A stretch of 64,000 bases of DNA, from assembly GCA_014607495.2 (NCBI GenBank), contig CP053157.1, positions 8,494,001 through 8,558,000 of the forward strand. Direction: 5' to 3'. The notes beneath the pieces are model-generated. The model was not told the origin of the DNA and did not search any database. It saw only the letters and a list, made by a program, of their open reading frames with translations. Positions within the stretch are counted from its first letter, which is position 1; each line of letters starts with the position of its first letter. Origin of the DNA: Carposina sasakii. Lineage: Eukaryota; Arthropoda; Insecta; Lepidoptera; Carposinidae. The position numbers were made by a program, and so were the translations under genes. Shown here one piece after another: positions 34,337-47,010 of this stretch.

Positions 34337-34450
34337 CGAACGGATTTTATAGGTGGTTTTTCACGTCCGCAGATATGCGACTCCATTTCCGGATTTTCAC
34401 TCCCGCAGTTTGACGCACCGTACATTACCTGTCGGGCGCACGCTCCAGCG
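34337..34450 (+). mobile_element. dispersed repeat H, copy 1
   Basis: ACGGATTTTATAGGTGGTTT, CGTCCGCAGATATGCGACTC, CCATTTCCGG and GTACATTACCTGTCGGGCGC recur in inverse orientation at 53035-53150. The similarity also shows in translated frames, but neither copy is a gene. No class is assigned. Confidence 0.6.
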
Positions 34451-34683
34451 TTTACGCATTCCAAACCGGCCAAGCAAAGCTCCAATTCTCAATATTCCTG
34501 TCACAGCTAAATTATTACAAGCCGACGTTGTTTACACGAATCGTCACATTGTTAACCACATATTGACAAACATTATCTCGGGTACGGTAGTGTTAAGACA
34601 AAAGGACAAATTTTGGTTAATTAAATTCCACTGTCGGGCTTTCGGAACCCAGTGTCTCGAGGAGCCCGTCACGGCTTCTTGAA

Positions 34684-34797
34684 CAAAGTAAAGCCTTATC
34701 AACGCGCTAGTTCCCGCCCCTACCTCTCTCCCTTCATACCCACCTCTGTCGAAGATTAATGCTCGTCTAATGAATCAGCTACCGTGACAAATCAGGG
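34684..34797 (+). repeat. diverged repeat block, third copy
   Basis: AAAGTAAAGCCTTATCA and then GATTAATGCTCGTCTAATGA / ATCAGCTACCGTGACAAATC match 18810-18895 with an inserted pyrimidine-rich stretch (34710-34745). It shows that the sequence is dispersed, not only locally duplicated. Confidence 0.5.
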
Positions 34798-37167
34798 CCC
34801 AAATGGATAAAGCCTTTCAGACTTGCGGCTACAATAAATTAGATTATATTTTGCGACTTCTCATTTTGTTTAACCATCTGTATATTTAGGTAATACTTTA
34901 CACAATATTTCAATATGGAAAATGCGAGGAAAACTATTATTATCTTAAAATTATTATATTTCCACGTTTCTAGGAAAGCGTTGATGCGTAAATGCAACAA
35001 TACGGGCGGTAAGTATTCACAGTCAGCGGGGCTTCCCCGTCCTTTGTCGCTGTAGCTGGAGGCAAGGCGACACTTCCCTGACTAATGCTCTTAAAAGCGT
35101 TTGAGTGTTCTATGTGTTGAAGAGACGAGCTGTATTACAAAATTGCCAGTTTAATAGACAATAGCCACAGAAATACCGCTCGACGGGCTTATGTCTGACT
35201 CCGAATGGCCTAATTAATGCTTAGTGCCCTGAGTAATTTTCCGGTTATTAGGTCCTATTAAAACAATATAAGACTGTAGCGGAGCCATCTATCGGATGCA
35301 GGAGAGAACCACAATCGAATGCAAAATCCTAGAACGCGATATCGAAGTTTCTCACAATGATTGGAATATTTACATGGGCCAAACAACGATTAGTGGCCAG
35401 GTAAAGCCGGAAGCGCTTCCCTTTTCACCACCCCCACAAGACTTTCCATAGTCTGCCATCAAAGTAGTTCTAGTTTTTCTGGGTTATAATGCTCAGCTGT
35501 GAGTGTGAGTTTAGAAAGCTCATAGAAGCTGCCAGAAAATTTCCTAATTTTGGAAAGTTTCTGGAGTGTTGGAAAAATACATAAAAAAAGGATTTCCCGA
35601 TATTCCCACGGAAATTGGAAAAACAGGCGTATGAGTTTATAGATTTTCATATTGAAACGATTTATCAGATTTTTATTAACTTAACCTAAATATATTCGAA
35701 ACGGTAGAACTGGTTGATATTTATCCATTAATTAATATTATGGGATGTTATACCGGATAATACAAATCTCTTGACCGACTAAAGTACAAAGTTATAATAT
35801 TGTCAACGAGTACTTGAAACTATATGCAATTTCTATTACATAAAAAGAGCTAAGAATAAACCATTTGTAACATACAAGTAATATAAAATTAGTCTAATTA
35901 CGTTATTAGAGACAAAGGACTGTTCCCATGTAGATTTTATGTTTGATACATTTTACATATTACGTGGTTATTACGTGGTTATTAGTTTAACAAGTCATTA
36001 CGGTAATCGGGATCATAATTTTTGTTTGACAACTACTATCAAATAAAAACGTTGTTGAACTGTTTTAGAGACAATCATTTAGTAAAAGGAGCCTACTTAT
36101 TAGTTAGACTGCTGTTCGATTCGCATACTGTATGGAGGTCAGCTTATTGTCGTAATATATTTCGAAATAGAAATGAATCATAGAATATTAAATGTAAAAA
36201 ATCACTCACCCCGCTTGAAACATGGTGAGTCATGGAGTGCTCATTTCGAGATGGTGCTGTCGATCTCAACGAGATCTGAATTAGCAACTTCGGTAAAGTT
36301 GAGGATTAATGAATTATGATATTTAATATTATCTCTAAAACACTTTCAAGTTAGTTTTAATGAACGGTTCCGGTCTGTTGGTCTCGGGGATTTAGAAATT
36401 TGTAACTTAAAAATACAGATGTGATTATATCATATCTGAAGCGTTTTATAAATTTAGTTTTATAAACCGAATTATAATAATAAATCAAACATGGAAAAAC
36501 GCGGGTTTTTTAATTCAACGCTAAACATACAAACATAATATATAACTATCAATGTTTATGTTTAAAAACATACAGATGAATTGATAACCTCTCCTTTTTG
36601 AAGTCGGTTAATAAATGCGTTACAATATTCTTCATAGCGTTACCATAATAAAATATGAAAGCACTCGCTGTTTATATCCTCATACCTACTACTGAATAAT
36701 TCTAAGCGCTTACGGCAGATAAGCTCAGCAAGACTCAAGGAAATATGTGAGTCGTTTTCATTGTGCCATACAAGGACGAGATTCAGATGCCTCTCAGGAA
36801 ACGGGAAGCTCTTAATACGTTTGCCTTAAATAGAAAACCGTCACTTTAGCCGGCTGCCGTATATAAACTAGCGCTCTACCATTTATCCAAAAATGCACAA
36901 GAAAAGCAATTTCAGCGCGTATTTCGACAGCCGGCTAAATTAAATCTTTCGTTCTATTTCTATGAAACCACAGAAAGAAGTCGTATATCATTGCTTTGGC
37001 GAAGATTTAATTTTCTGATAAGTAAACTATTATTTCAACTGATAAGTGTTTAATTAAAGTTAATTATATTTTATCTGAAAGTACATATTGTTATAAAAAT
37101 TTTGCACTAAATAGCCTGGTGTTAACGATTAACATGAACAATAGTTTAATCTATAGGTATATATATT
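34798..37167. other. intergenic DNA with a GC-rich block
   Basis: The part from 34990 to 35240 is CpG-containing and unlike its flanks (CGGGGCTTCCCCGTCC is a near palindrome). At 36586-36612 is a short piece of the AACCGACTTCAAAAAGGAG repeat seen longer at 61345. Another mixed block is 36830-36960. No gene is recognised. Confidence 0.45.
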
Positions 37168-37391
37168 ACTAGTAGACGCCCGCGACTTCGTCCGCGTAGA
37201 TTGCAAAAAAACAAATCGTGATAAAAATATTTTCCCGGGATTAAAAGTAGCCTATGTGTTAACCTAAGATGTCAGTTAACTCCATACCAAATTTGATTAA
37301 AATCGCTCCAGCCGTTTTTACGTGAATAAGTAACAAACATCCATCCATCCATGCATACTTACAAAGTTTTGCGTTAATAAAATTAGTAAGA
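37168..37391 (+). mobile_element. CCCGCGACTTCGTCCGCGT repeat, near-complete copy
   Basis: It begins ACTAGTAGACGCCCGCGACT, holds TTTCCCGGGATTAAAAGTAG and AAATCGCTCCAGCCGTTTTT, then CATCCATCCATCCATG, and ends near AATAAAATTAGTAAG. I recognise it as a very common insect dispersed repeat. No protein is encoded and its class is not settled from this copy. Confidence 0.65.
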
Positions 37392-40052
37392 TTTGTATAA
37401 CGTTTATTGCTGAACCTACCTACTTTATCTACCATATCTACCTGTATTATCACGTGATGACTGTCAGACATGTGTCTACGTACATTGATGTACCTATTTA
37501 CGTATATGACAATTTGTGTAGTTTACTGAAAGTACATAAAATAAACAATATTACCTTGTTCTAAAATCTTTCCCGCTTCAAGTTTTAAGTTGTGGAAACT
37601 AAAGTTTGTTTACGTAATATTAAAGTTGTGTGATCTCCTGGAATATTATACTAGTTTTACTAACTTCGAGAAAACGTTTGTTTCTAGATGTTCAGCCAGA
37701 AGTTGTGTGAACGTAATATGTGGTGATGAACAAACTCACGGTTTACTATTTTCACGTACCGAACAAATCCAAACATCTTGGTCAAGATAAACGGAATTCA
37801 GAGACTGGGCTTAGTTTTACTTTAATATTAATTTGCGTTTTTGCCACCGAATGTTCTTTTGTGCCGGGTCCAAAGCCACATACCACGACGCGGACATACT
37901 ATAATGGCATCGACTAACTAGTTCACGCTGTACTTCTCTCTACTACCTGAAACTAGCCAATGCAAATCGCAGCACACCTGCATAGAACTCGCAGGATGTA
38001 TCAGTTTTCGCGACAGGAACAACTCGCCACAATGAGCTCGTGCAGTTCTGTTATCGGCGGACAATCGCGGCTGCCTGAATACACAATATGCGGAACGAGA
38101 ACTAAATCTGTTGCTACAGTTAAAGTCCATTATACGAATACTATAAATGTACGGCATAGGAGACAGTTTCTTCTATTATGTGATAGTGTTAAACTTACAA
38201 CTGTATTTGTGGACGTATTTTACTAGATTATCAAATGTTACCAAATTTTCGGTAAACAGTGAGTAATATATCCTGTCCAAAAACAATTGGCTTTGAAGGT
38301 GTTAACACCTGGGCCCAGGGCTCCAGGAGCAAGTCGCCGTCTGCTTTATACCTCTGTTCGACACTTTTCTATGTAGAATGTAGATGGTTAGAGACATCGT
38401 AACGAAAACTGAGTAGGTAAACGTGAATATAATTTCTGTGGGGATTTGAAGTGCAAAATGAAAATGTAGTAAATGTACCTTAGTGCTATTTTCATTGTTT
38501 AGTATGTCAGTTATTATGAAGACGATAATTACTTAGACGATAGGGTAAACACGATCTATCCATTAAAGCCACTTTATTTATCAACTCAGAACCAAAGGAA
38601 GTTTTCGTAACAATGCCTCTAAAATCCAGGTTTTTTATCACCGACAACTGTGCCAGCATATGACAGAATGATATTTATAGGAATATGATCAGATTCTCTG
38701 AGCTGAACGCACACCTCAATTGTTAGGTATTTCATTATACACGGTACTCTGCCTAACTTGATTCAAACAGAAACTCCTCCCTCGCACATATTAAATTTTG
38801 CTGTCACGTAAAACACGTTACAGATTCAGTACCGCAGACACTCGCAGCTAATCCTCAACGAAGAATTTCATATTTCACCAGCAAATAAGTAGCGTGTTAT
38901 CTCATGTCAGACAGGTGTCGCATCGGCCTGAGTTCGTCTCTGTGCCAGGTGCGCATAAACGACGCACTAATCCGGCCCTGTCACGGCCCGATGTATGAAC
39001 TGACGACGAGACGCCTTGAATAATAGACCCGGCTCATGATATCACCGATGAAGAAATACAATGTGTTCGCTGCCTTGTGTAATTCCGGATTACAACTCTT
39101 TCACTTTAATTTAAAATTGAACGAATACGAAGCTCAATTTATAATCATACATACGTGTAGGTAGTGTCTCTAAAGTTAAATTGAGTTGGTAAGTTGTTCA
39201 AATTGAAATCTCAACAGAACGGAAACTTTGTAAGAAGCAAAATATAATCGATACTGGCTAAAGTAAAAAGTTGTCCGTGCGACGCCTTTCATGTCTCAAA
39301 ACGCCGGAGAACAATAGACGGAGGTAAGGGGTCAATAATCAATTTCCGCGACTCACTGTTCAGGTTTCCTGTTAAAATATCGGCTACCTTTGAACATAAG
39401 ATTTTTCTCATCAATACTTAAAACAGCTTTAGATGATCCTTTTAAACTGGGTAAAATAAATTCAAGTGAAATAATAAATGGCATACCTACTTTGATCTTA
39501 TTTAATTTCTTTGTTATTATATTATAATGTATTATGTAGGTATGCACATCTTAATGGACCTGATTATTTATTATAGGATCTACACTGCAAACTTTAGAAC
39601 TCACTACGTCATTAAATCTTGACTCGATTCCCTGGAGACTGCGTACATGTTAACGCAGTTTGTGTTAATGAAGAGACCCCAAGATGGCCGCGGAAGTGAG
39701 GTTAGTGTGTTTATTATTCAGTTAGTGAAATATACACAGGTAATGCAAGCGATCCTCACAATATCCCTAGTGTATTAACTATGCAAAATATACTACAAAA
39801 TGAATTTGCTGTTCGTTAGTCTAGCTAAAACTTCGAACTGGCTGAACCGATTTTTACAGAATATGTTTGTATGCATGCATACCGTATATAATATCTTTGT
39901 ATGCATTTGAGTGGGTAGGTAAGGTATGGAATACATATGGGATAGATAGGAAGTGAGTCTTGTGATAGATCTTTTACATGTTCTTTGGTGTAAGTTTTAT
40001 TATTCTGTTAGATTAGGTTACGGTGAATTTGTGGGTAATGAAAATGTTAAAC
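37392..40052. other. unique DNA, no gene recognised
   Basis: Mixed-composition frames at 37590-38226 overlap on both strands and show no known domain. The block 38870-39060 is CpG-richer. An ATG in a GC-rich context (39684, followed by AG|GTTAGT at 39699) resembles a tiny first exon but is unsupported. A worn piece of the CCGATTTTTACAGAATATG type lies at about 39840. Confidence 0.45.
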
Positions 40053-40240
40053 ATACGTTCCCCAAATGGGTTAGATAGAACTGCAGGATCATGAAGGAGT
40101 TCACACAGTCACGATTAGCTTAGCGGATCGCCTGAGAGAATGCCCGAGTCCCTTAGTCGCCTCTTACGACATACACCGAAGGAAACGCAGCTGATGTATT
40201 CTATGGAAGCCCCCCTGCCTGTGCAGGAAAATATTACGTT
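40053..40240 (-). mobile_element. Rep-1 retroposon, internal deletion
   Basis: Landmarks are TTCCCCAAATGGGTTAG, AACTGCAGGATCATGAAGGA, GAGAATGCCCGAGTCCCTTA and CGCAGCTGATGTATTC. The middle block (AGTGACTAGTTGCTAGC) present in other copies is missing after TAGCTTAGCGG. Confidence 0.7.
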
Positions 40241-41398
40241 AATAGATAACTCAAGTTTTACTGAATTTTCTCGTACCTAACATAATGGAATTTACTTCAA
40301 CTGCCAGTAGTTGATCCGTATCTCTATATTATGGCGCAATCAATTATGAAGCAAAGTGTTACTGAAGCGTAGTAAAAACAAAAGACAATAAAATAAATGG
40401 CCCTCGCTGAATTACCCCATCAAATAGCACTCGGCAACAATAGGTGCTTCTTGATGAATTATCAATTTTCTCTTTGTCACATGCCAAACAAAAACTGGCG
40501 ATGATCGTACCTGGGAGCGTTATCTTGGCAGAGACGTATGATCGTTATTTGTTCCTGTGTTTGATATGCCCTCTATGTGTAGGGCATCAATCAATCGCTG
40601 ACGACACTCGAATTCCGCGACTCTCACTCAATAGAATAAGACTTTTTTTATGTTATTGCGTTGAGTTCAGCTAATGTTTGAACAAAGAACAATTTAGTCT
40701 GGACCCGTCGAGGTTTGGACAGTTTTGCAACTTTGTATTTTTTAACTTTGCAAATTCGTTCCAAGTTTTGTGAAATTTTCCTGTCATGGGCTCAGAGTAA
40801 TTTCTGGTCCATTATATGTATAAATAATACCTGCTCGACTGATTGGAAAATCAGAATATTGCTATAATTGTAAATTTCTTTATCATTTTACTGTTGAAAT
40901 GGATGGGTCATTCTCTTCTGAATTTTTTTTCTCTATAATATGAGACGAATCGAAATATATTATGGAAGGAGCAATCTTCAATAGGAATCCTAAGGTCATG
41001 CATTTCTATGCATGTACCAACATAATTGTAGTATATTTTATCGCCTTTTATGAATGAATTATCTATTATTGACACTATAACATTTATTTTGTGTTGTAGC
41101 GTTAATGATAATGAATGCATACTGCAGAAATCAAATTTAAAAATAAAGATACATTAAAATTAGGATAATTTTGGAGTAATCACGTCGTTATGCGACGAAC
41201 ACAATTACTTCTCCAACAGGATTTAACTAATATTCATTGTGTCATGTTCCCGAGCGTCTCCCTCGTGTATTGTACGTACTCGGTGCGAGCGATCAGACAA
41301 AGGTATAATCAAACACACATAGCATAAATAAATAAAGATACGTATGCCAGCTATCCGCATTGGGTGGGTTTTGCGGATATATACATATATATACAATA
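40241..41398. other. AT-rich intergenic DNA
   Basis: A short hairpin GATATGCCCT/AGGGCATC lies at about 40563-40588. Nothing else is recognised. Confidence 0.4.
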
Positions 41399-41630
41399 CA
41401 CACGACTGTGTTCCTAAATAGGTGATACCAGAATTGCAAGATCGAGAAGGAGATACCTCAGCCACGGTTATCATAGAGGGATGTAAAAGATCAGTGACTA
41501 GTTACTAGCTCGTAACCCGAGGGAATGCTCCCGAGTTCCACAGTCGACTATTGCAACATGCACGGAAGGAGAGACAGCTGATGTATTCTAGTGTCGCGCC
41601 GCATCGGCAGGATAAAAATTTTAATATAGA
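41399..41630 (-). mobile_element. Rep-1 retroposon copy
   Basis: Near full length: GACTGTGTTCCTAAATAGG, GATCAGTGACTAGTTACTAG, ATGCACGGAAGGAGAGACAG and CTGATGTATTCTAGTG, ending CCGCATCGGCAGG. On the tail side (left) an ATATACATATATATAC run precedes it. Confidence 0.75.
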
Positions 41631-41754
41631 AAAGGCAATATGTATTGGAGGTTTGAGATCTTTCTAAGAAATACGCAGATTGATTTTAGAATATTACTCG
41701 TATATTAAAGCACTTGGAAGACACAAGATCGTTACTGCTTGAGAGACTAAAGGC

Positions 41755-41797
41755 AAGTACATATTTCTTTGCCACCCGCAAAGGAATATGTACACTT
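41755..41797. repeat. imperfect hairpin, about 17 bp stem
   Basis: AAGTACATATTTCTTTGC and the inverse of AAGTGTACATATTCCTTTGC flank a 5-base CACCC loop, with one 2-base bulge. It is short for an animal miRNA precursor. Confidence 0.6.
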
Positions 41798-42029
41798 TTT
41801 ATAAACTAAGTGTTTCACCGTCTACCTTCATTTTAGTTTATGTTTATCAATATAGCTTCATATTAAAATATGATTAATTTTTGCAACACTTAAAAGGTGA
41901 AAATATCAACAATATGTACTACTAAAATAATTTGTTGCACTTTGGCACCACAATACTCGCTACGCCTTACCTCAAACTTACAACTATATTTTATTATTTA
42001 TTTATTCATCTGTCACTAATATTTGCTAT

Positions 42030-42501
42030 ACAGGATGTGGGTGACAGCCAGGCAAATACTGAAATGCTGAATAAGTACCATTGTGTTGAGTTATACGACA
42101 GTGTTATTACTCGCAGAAAATGTATTTTTGATTTGATTTTCAGTAATCTGTGCTCTCCGCGCGAATTATATCGGGCGATCCTGTGACAAATTAAACAGGC
42201 TTATTGGCTATTGTGTGACACTGTGCTGTTTTTTTGGATCACTTGTAACTCTCCATTAGGGTTGATCAGTTATTTGAAATTTTGAAGGCATTTTTTTTAT
42301 GAAAAACATATTTTGGCTAATTATTATCTTAATTATTAATTATCTCATTATCTAAGGCCTAATTAAACCAACAAAAATATTTTTTCCTGAAAATATAAAA
42401 TTTTGGAATTTTCCTGCAAAAATTTTCAGTGTTTTCCGCATCAGAATCATGGTCTGAATTCATGGTATCAATATTTGTCTGGCTGTCACAAACACCCTGT
42501 A
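42030..42501. mobile_element. MITE-B, full-length copy
   Basis: The element starts TACAGGATGTGGGTGACAGC and its right end is the inverse of TACAGGGTGTTTGTGACAGC. The inverted repeats extend through CAGCCAGGCAAATACT / AGTATTTG-like words. The interior (GTTATTACTCGCAG, TATCGGGCGATCCTGTGAC) is shared with the inverted copy at 56344. At 472 bp it has no transposase frame. A TA flank is present on both sides. Confidence 0.82.
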
Positions 42502-43781
42502 TATTGCGAAGTTACCGTGTAAGAGTAGATTTTATCATAGATAGAATAGGCAATGCAATAAAAAGTGGAGAAACAATAAATAATTTACAACTCAATGATG
42601 ATATACCAACAAATGACACGTAAAAGAGGAAAGCAAACAATCCGTAAAAATATAACAAAAGCAATCCCCGAAAATGGTGCGTCGCGATGATCGATAGTGT
42701 GGATTTAGCAGAACGCGGGTCGAATGTCATTAGGGAGCATGTACACAGGTACAGCGCGTTATCCATTACGTAACGAACTTTGCTTCGAACGATTCATTAG
42801 AAACCCATTCATCTCCGCCCGGGACGTACGTAAATCGTGGAGTAAACACAAACTGCGCAACTACGGATTCTTTTTATACCGTTGTTTGAAAGGCTTGAAT
42901 CGGGTTTACGTGCAAACCTTATTGATTTGCCTACGCTAAAAAGGTTTATATGGAAGTACCTGTATGTTTTTGTGTAGGTCTTTACCTTTAGCTTAACATT
43001 GCTTTAGCTTAGCTTAGCTATTGTAGAGATGTAGCGAAATATATAGGCGATATAATGTATTATCGAAAAAACAAAAATGCGGGCTTTGTGTTGTATTTTG
43101 CATGAAATTTATGTTAAGCACCTGTTAAGCACTTTTTATTCGTATTAAAATTTTATTGATTTACGTGGGAAAAAACTTAGCGGGCAATGATTACTTGTTA
43201 CCTAGTAGAGCTTAAATGATTAAATCTATAATAGGAGTTTACTGTTGGATTTTCCATATATGACCTGAGCCAGCCAAAGTGGTAGTATTATCGCTAGGTA
43301 TTCACGTGCTAGTACTAAGTACTCCATTTATAATGTTAATCCTGAGATAGTAAGTCGTTGAAACTGGTAGTCCCTTTCTTCTCAGAATATCGATCGTCCG
43401 AAAATCATAATCCCTAACAAGTTTGGTATAATCATCACTTTCCATAATGTTCGCATATACGAAATTGTATATTACCTAATCGTCTTTAATTCTAATACTT
43501 TGGTGCCATAAAATCGGGTGCTATAATGATTAGATGTCCTAATTTTTCTTGCTATAAAGTCACATGTCCTAACTGTTATATTGTAGATTGTACGTTAGAC
43601 CAAATGGTGGTTTATAATAATATTGTTAATGGGAATCTATCTAGAGCATTATTTAAAACAAAATTAGGATGAATAAAAAAAACAGGCACTAAGTCTAGTC
43701 TAGTCTGCCCTACCCCTAGAGTGCAACATAAAAGCGCGTGGGACCGCCGGAGTTCCGCAGCGCCGGAGCCGTGACAGAAAT
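42502..43781. other. intergenic DNA, nothing classified
   Basis: A mixed-composition frame at 42724-42939 (71 codons) shows no known domain. The rest is AT-rich. Confidence 0.45.
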
Positions 43782-43791
43782 CATGCCTGCT

Positions 43792-43903
43792 CATGCTTGC
43801 TTGCATGTTGCATGCTTGCTTGCATGCTCGCTTGCATCCGGCATGCTCGCTTGCATCCTGCATGCTTGCTTGCATACTATATGCTTGCGTGCATGTTGCA
43901 TAG
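43792..43903 (+). repeat. 19-bp minisatellite
   Basis: About five adjacent units of CATGCTTGCTTGCATCCTG with 1-4 changes each, plus partial units. TGCATGC-type words make it rich in small palindromes. The Cys/Gln/Ala-rich frame on minus (43612-43875) is a by-product. Confidence 0.85.
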
Positions 43904-45287
43904 ATGAATAAAACAAGAAAGTTGTTATTGGAAGGTTAGGTCCGTTAGGACTTACAACTATTATAGAAAAGAATTTTATGTCTTATGAATATTATAGATT
44001 GTGATATTTACCTATATAGCAAAAAAATTAGGTCATATTATATTTAGGGATTTCGGTTATCAGGCAAGTGATATTATAGGACATTAAGTTAGGGCTACTT
44101 ATAATTCGGACACATGATGATTATGTCACAAAATATTATGACACGTTAGATTATGGATAAAAAATTTATGAGACAAAATAGAGAACCGTTGAAACTATTA
44201 TGGCGACAACACAATCAGTTGGCAATTTAAAAGCTATGCAGAACCGCATCTAAATGAAAATTTTGTAGCTAGCTTGCAATTCGAAACCAGCCGTCTGAAT
44301 AGACACACCTACGTTCTCAATCAAAGTTATACAATTAAGTCTGGATTCAAAATGAACTAGCATAATCAACAGGTATGTCTGACCGTGCAGAATAAATCTG
44401 CCATTGTGCGCGGTCTACATTCAAATTCATGCTGAAGCGCTCGGTTAGTTAGTGCGACTGCAACTTTCTAACTTGACAAATATAAAGCGCGGCGTTGTTG
44501 CGGACGCGAGCGGTTAGGACTCTGTCTCAATGCGGCACCACGGCGCCGGCTGAGGCGCCGGCGGTGACTTTTTTAAAATTAGTTTATCCCGAAGGAAAGG
44601 CAAGGGGAACTAAGCCCATACAGCCATTATCCGTAGTAAATGATTTCTGGATTTATGATGGATGATATTAATGATGATGAATGGAAACGTCGGGAAAATC
44701 CTCAAGAATGGGTGTAGAATTAGTAAATATCAAAAAGAAGTGCAAAAACAACTTACATGAGCTCATGAAGAGATCGTATTCCAACAAAAGTTTTATTTAG
44801 CTTACCCGCATATAAAACCATGCACACGCACTAGATTCACATCACAAGTAAACAAAATATAACTTATCTACCAGCATCACTTCACGGACACATGCAAGCC
44901 ATTTACAAATAAATTTTGATTTTCACAAGAAAATTACACCCGCTCCCTTCCAGCTTTTCCCGCCGAATCCCCGGCGGTGACATCGTCATATTTAAAAAAA
45001 AAATTTTTTTCAAAGTTATTACAACACAGCACATAACATGGAATGAATGAGTAATTAAGTTTGTATATAATTTTGATCGTGCCAATAACGGTAATAACAG
45101 TTATAATGAAAAGTAAAGTATGAGTTAGTGTCTAAGCATGATATACACCATAAATTTAAAAAAACACAGTATGACGATTTATAACATATATCACGAGACT
45201 AGAAAAAGGAATGGGAGTGGGGAGTAATATGAATCAATCAATTTTATTAAATATTGTATACATATATAATGCATTATATAATGCATT
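43904..45287. other. intergenic DNA with a CpG-rich patch
   Basis: The part from 44440 to 44575 is strongly GC-rich, with GGCGCCGGC twice in 20 bases. TATAAA sits at 44481-44486 at its left side. No frame continues from it. The remainder is AT-rich. Confidence 0.45.
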
Positions 45288-45320
45288 GACGGCCGCTTGG
45301 TCTAGTAGGTAGTGACCATA
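45288..45320 (+). mobile_element. SINE T1 head fragment
   Basis: TGACGGCCGCTTGGTCTAGT and GGTAGTGACC match the 5' head and A box region of SINE T1. The match ends before the B box. Confidence 0.5.
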
Positions 45321-46791
45321 GATAACAGAAACACAGGAGATGGGCCGCTAAGCGCACTTAGTTTGAGTTCTGATGTAAGCGGCTATAAGCCACACTTACA
45401 TTGACATCTAAATAATAACACAAATTACACCCAACATTGATAAATCTCTGACACTCACACATTTAAGGCGGTACTCTCATTGGCGCGCACACATTGCTAT
45501 CTACTGTGTAAGTACGCGCCTCAGTATAGCAAATACATTCAACAAATTTCACACGTACGCTAGTGATTGACTGTCGATAAATTTGTTATCGAGTACTTGC
45601 GTTGTTGCACATCGCGAACAATTTAGACTTTAGTAGCTGGTCACAATATAATTTTAAACATGTTTTTACTTAGCTTCATCTTAAAATTCAACCTACTTTT
45701 TCTACTTCTCGTTGTCCGATTGAGCTTAGATTTTGAGTTGCATCACAGTCACAAAAGTATGAGGTCACAAATAAAAGGTTATTTTTCTTGAAGGGATAAA
45801 GAATAAAGTAAATTCGTAGCGGAGTCTTTAATAAATTAGTACGGTATGTAAATGTTCGATGGAAATAAAAAACTATAATAATATGCTTATTGGTAGTCAT
45901 TTATTATCTACATTTTTATCACCATTATTAAACGGGCAATCAATATTGGGGTACCCCATTACGTCTCCTAAAATTATGTAATAATAGTATTTCCTAATTT
46001 TAAATGACATAAAGTCATAAATATGTCCTAAGTATCACTACATAGTATAAAACAACCTCGCTTCCCGTTATCTGTCTGTCTGTCCCTATGTATGCTTAGA
46101 TCTTTAAAACTACGCAACAGATATTATAATTTAAAAAAATATTTATTAATAAGAAACACAAAAATAAAGAAAGTTGACTTTGCACACATCTACATTAATT
46201 TAGGTATTTTGTTACACTAATAATAATAAGTAATTCACCATTGTTTTACATAAACATAATATTTTTTAAACTCTCAAAATTATCTACTTAACATTAGTTA
46301 TTACTCGTAGGTACTATTCGCGGCAACGTGACGTATCGACAACAAGAAATGACAGGTACAACTCTATGTCAAAGCGCTTAGCAGCGGCCGTGCGCGGGAG
46401 CGGCCGATTCAATATGCGCAATTATCATCACTCGGTCAAACTGATTTCAACACCAGGCACGCTACACTTAGCGAGCAATGTATTAGGTTCAATCGTTAGG
46501 TTACATATGTCACTCAGTGAAAATTATTTTAACGAAATAAAATGAAATTTGGGTATAAATGCTAGAAAACAAAATTGTTATTGTACTTACCTATGAAAAG
46601 TGACCCCTTCAAGTTTATGGTCACTTCGATTCTTGCACACAACCACTGAACAAGCAGGCATTATAAAAAAACACTCCCGTGTGACGCGTTAGGCAATCAA
46701 GTCCCGACTGATTGCGTTTTCGCGATGTTTGCCTATTTTGTTCATAGTTCAATTACACCGCCCACGCCCCCACGGCCACTCTATAGATCTC
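45321..46791. other. intergenic DNA with one repeat fragment
   Basis: The segment 46041-46135 (ACATAGTATAAAACAACCTC, CTGTCTGTCTGTCCCTATG, AAACTACGCAACAGAT) is the 5' part of a common lepidopteran dispersed repeat. A CpG-richer block is at 46370-46430. No gene is recognised. Confidence 0.45.
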
Positions 46792-47010
46792 TGTGGTAGT
46801 GACCCTGCCTGCGACGCCATAGGTCCTGGGTTCGAATCCCGGTAGGTGCAAACATTGATATGATGAATATTGATGTTTGTTTCCGACTCATGGATGTTTC
46901 TATACCTATCTATGTATTTATATACCGTTGCTTAGTACCCACGACACAAAACCTTAGGGATCTTAATGTGGGACTAGGTTAATGTGTTGTGTAGTGTGTG
47001 AATATTTATT
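46792..47010 (+). mobile_element. tRNA-derived SINE T1
   Basis: The head is partly replaced at its first 20 bases, but the perfect B box GGTTCGAATCC is at 46829-46839. The body holds CTCATGGATGTTTCTATACC and TGCTTAGTACCCACGACAC and ends AATATTTATTTATTATAAAT. It is transcribed on plus. Confidence 0.82.

Noticed and set aside
34353..34682. 109-codon open frame as a gene
   Set aside because: Half of it lies in dispersed repeat H, which reappears inverted at 53035-53150 with other overlapping frames. The rest matches nothing known.
39684..39722. Tiny first exon starting AAGATGGCCGCGG with a GTTAGT donor
   Set aside because: Only a handful of codons, no downstream exon can be linked, and the donor is non-consensus.
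41755..41797. miRNA precursor
   Set aside because: The stem is about 17 bp with a 5-base loop, below the usual length.
43612..43875. Cys/Gln/Ala-rich protein on minus
   Set aside because: It is the translation of the 19-bp minisatellite.
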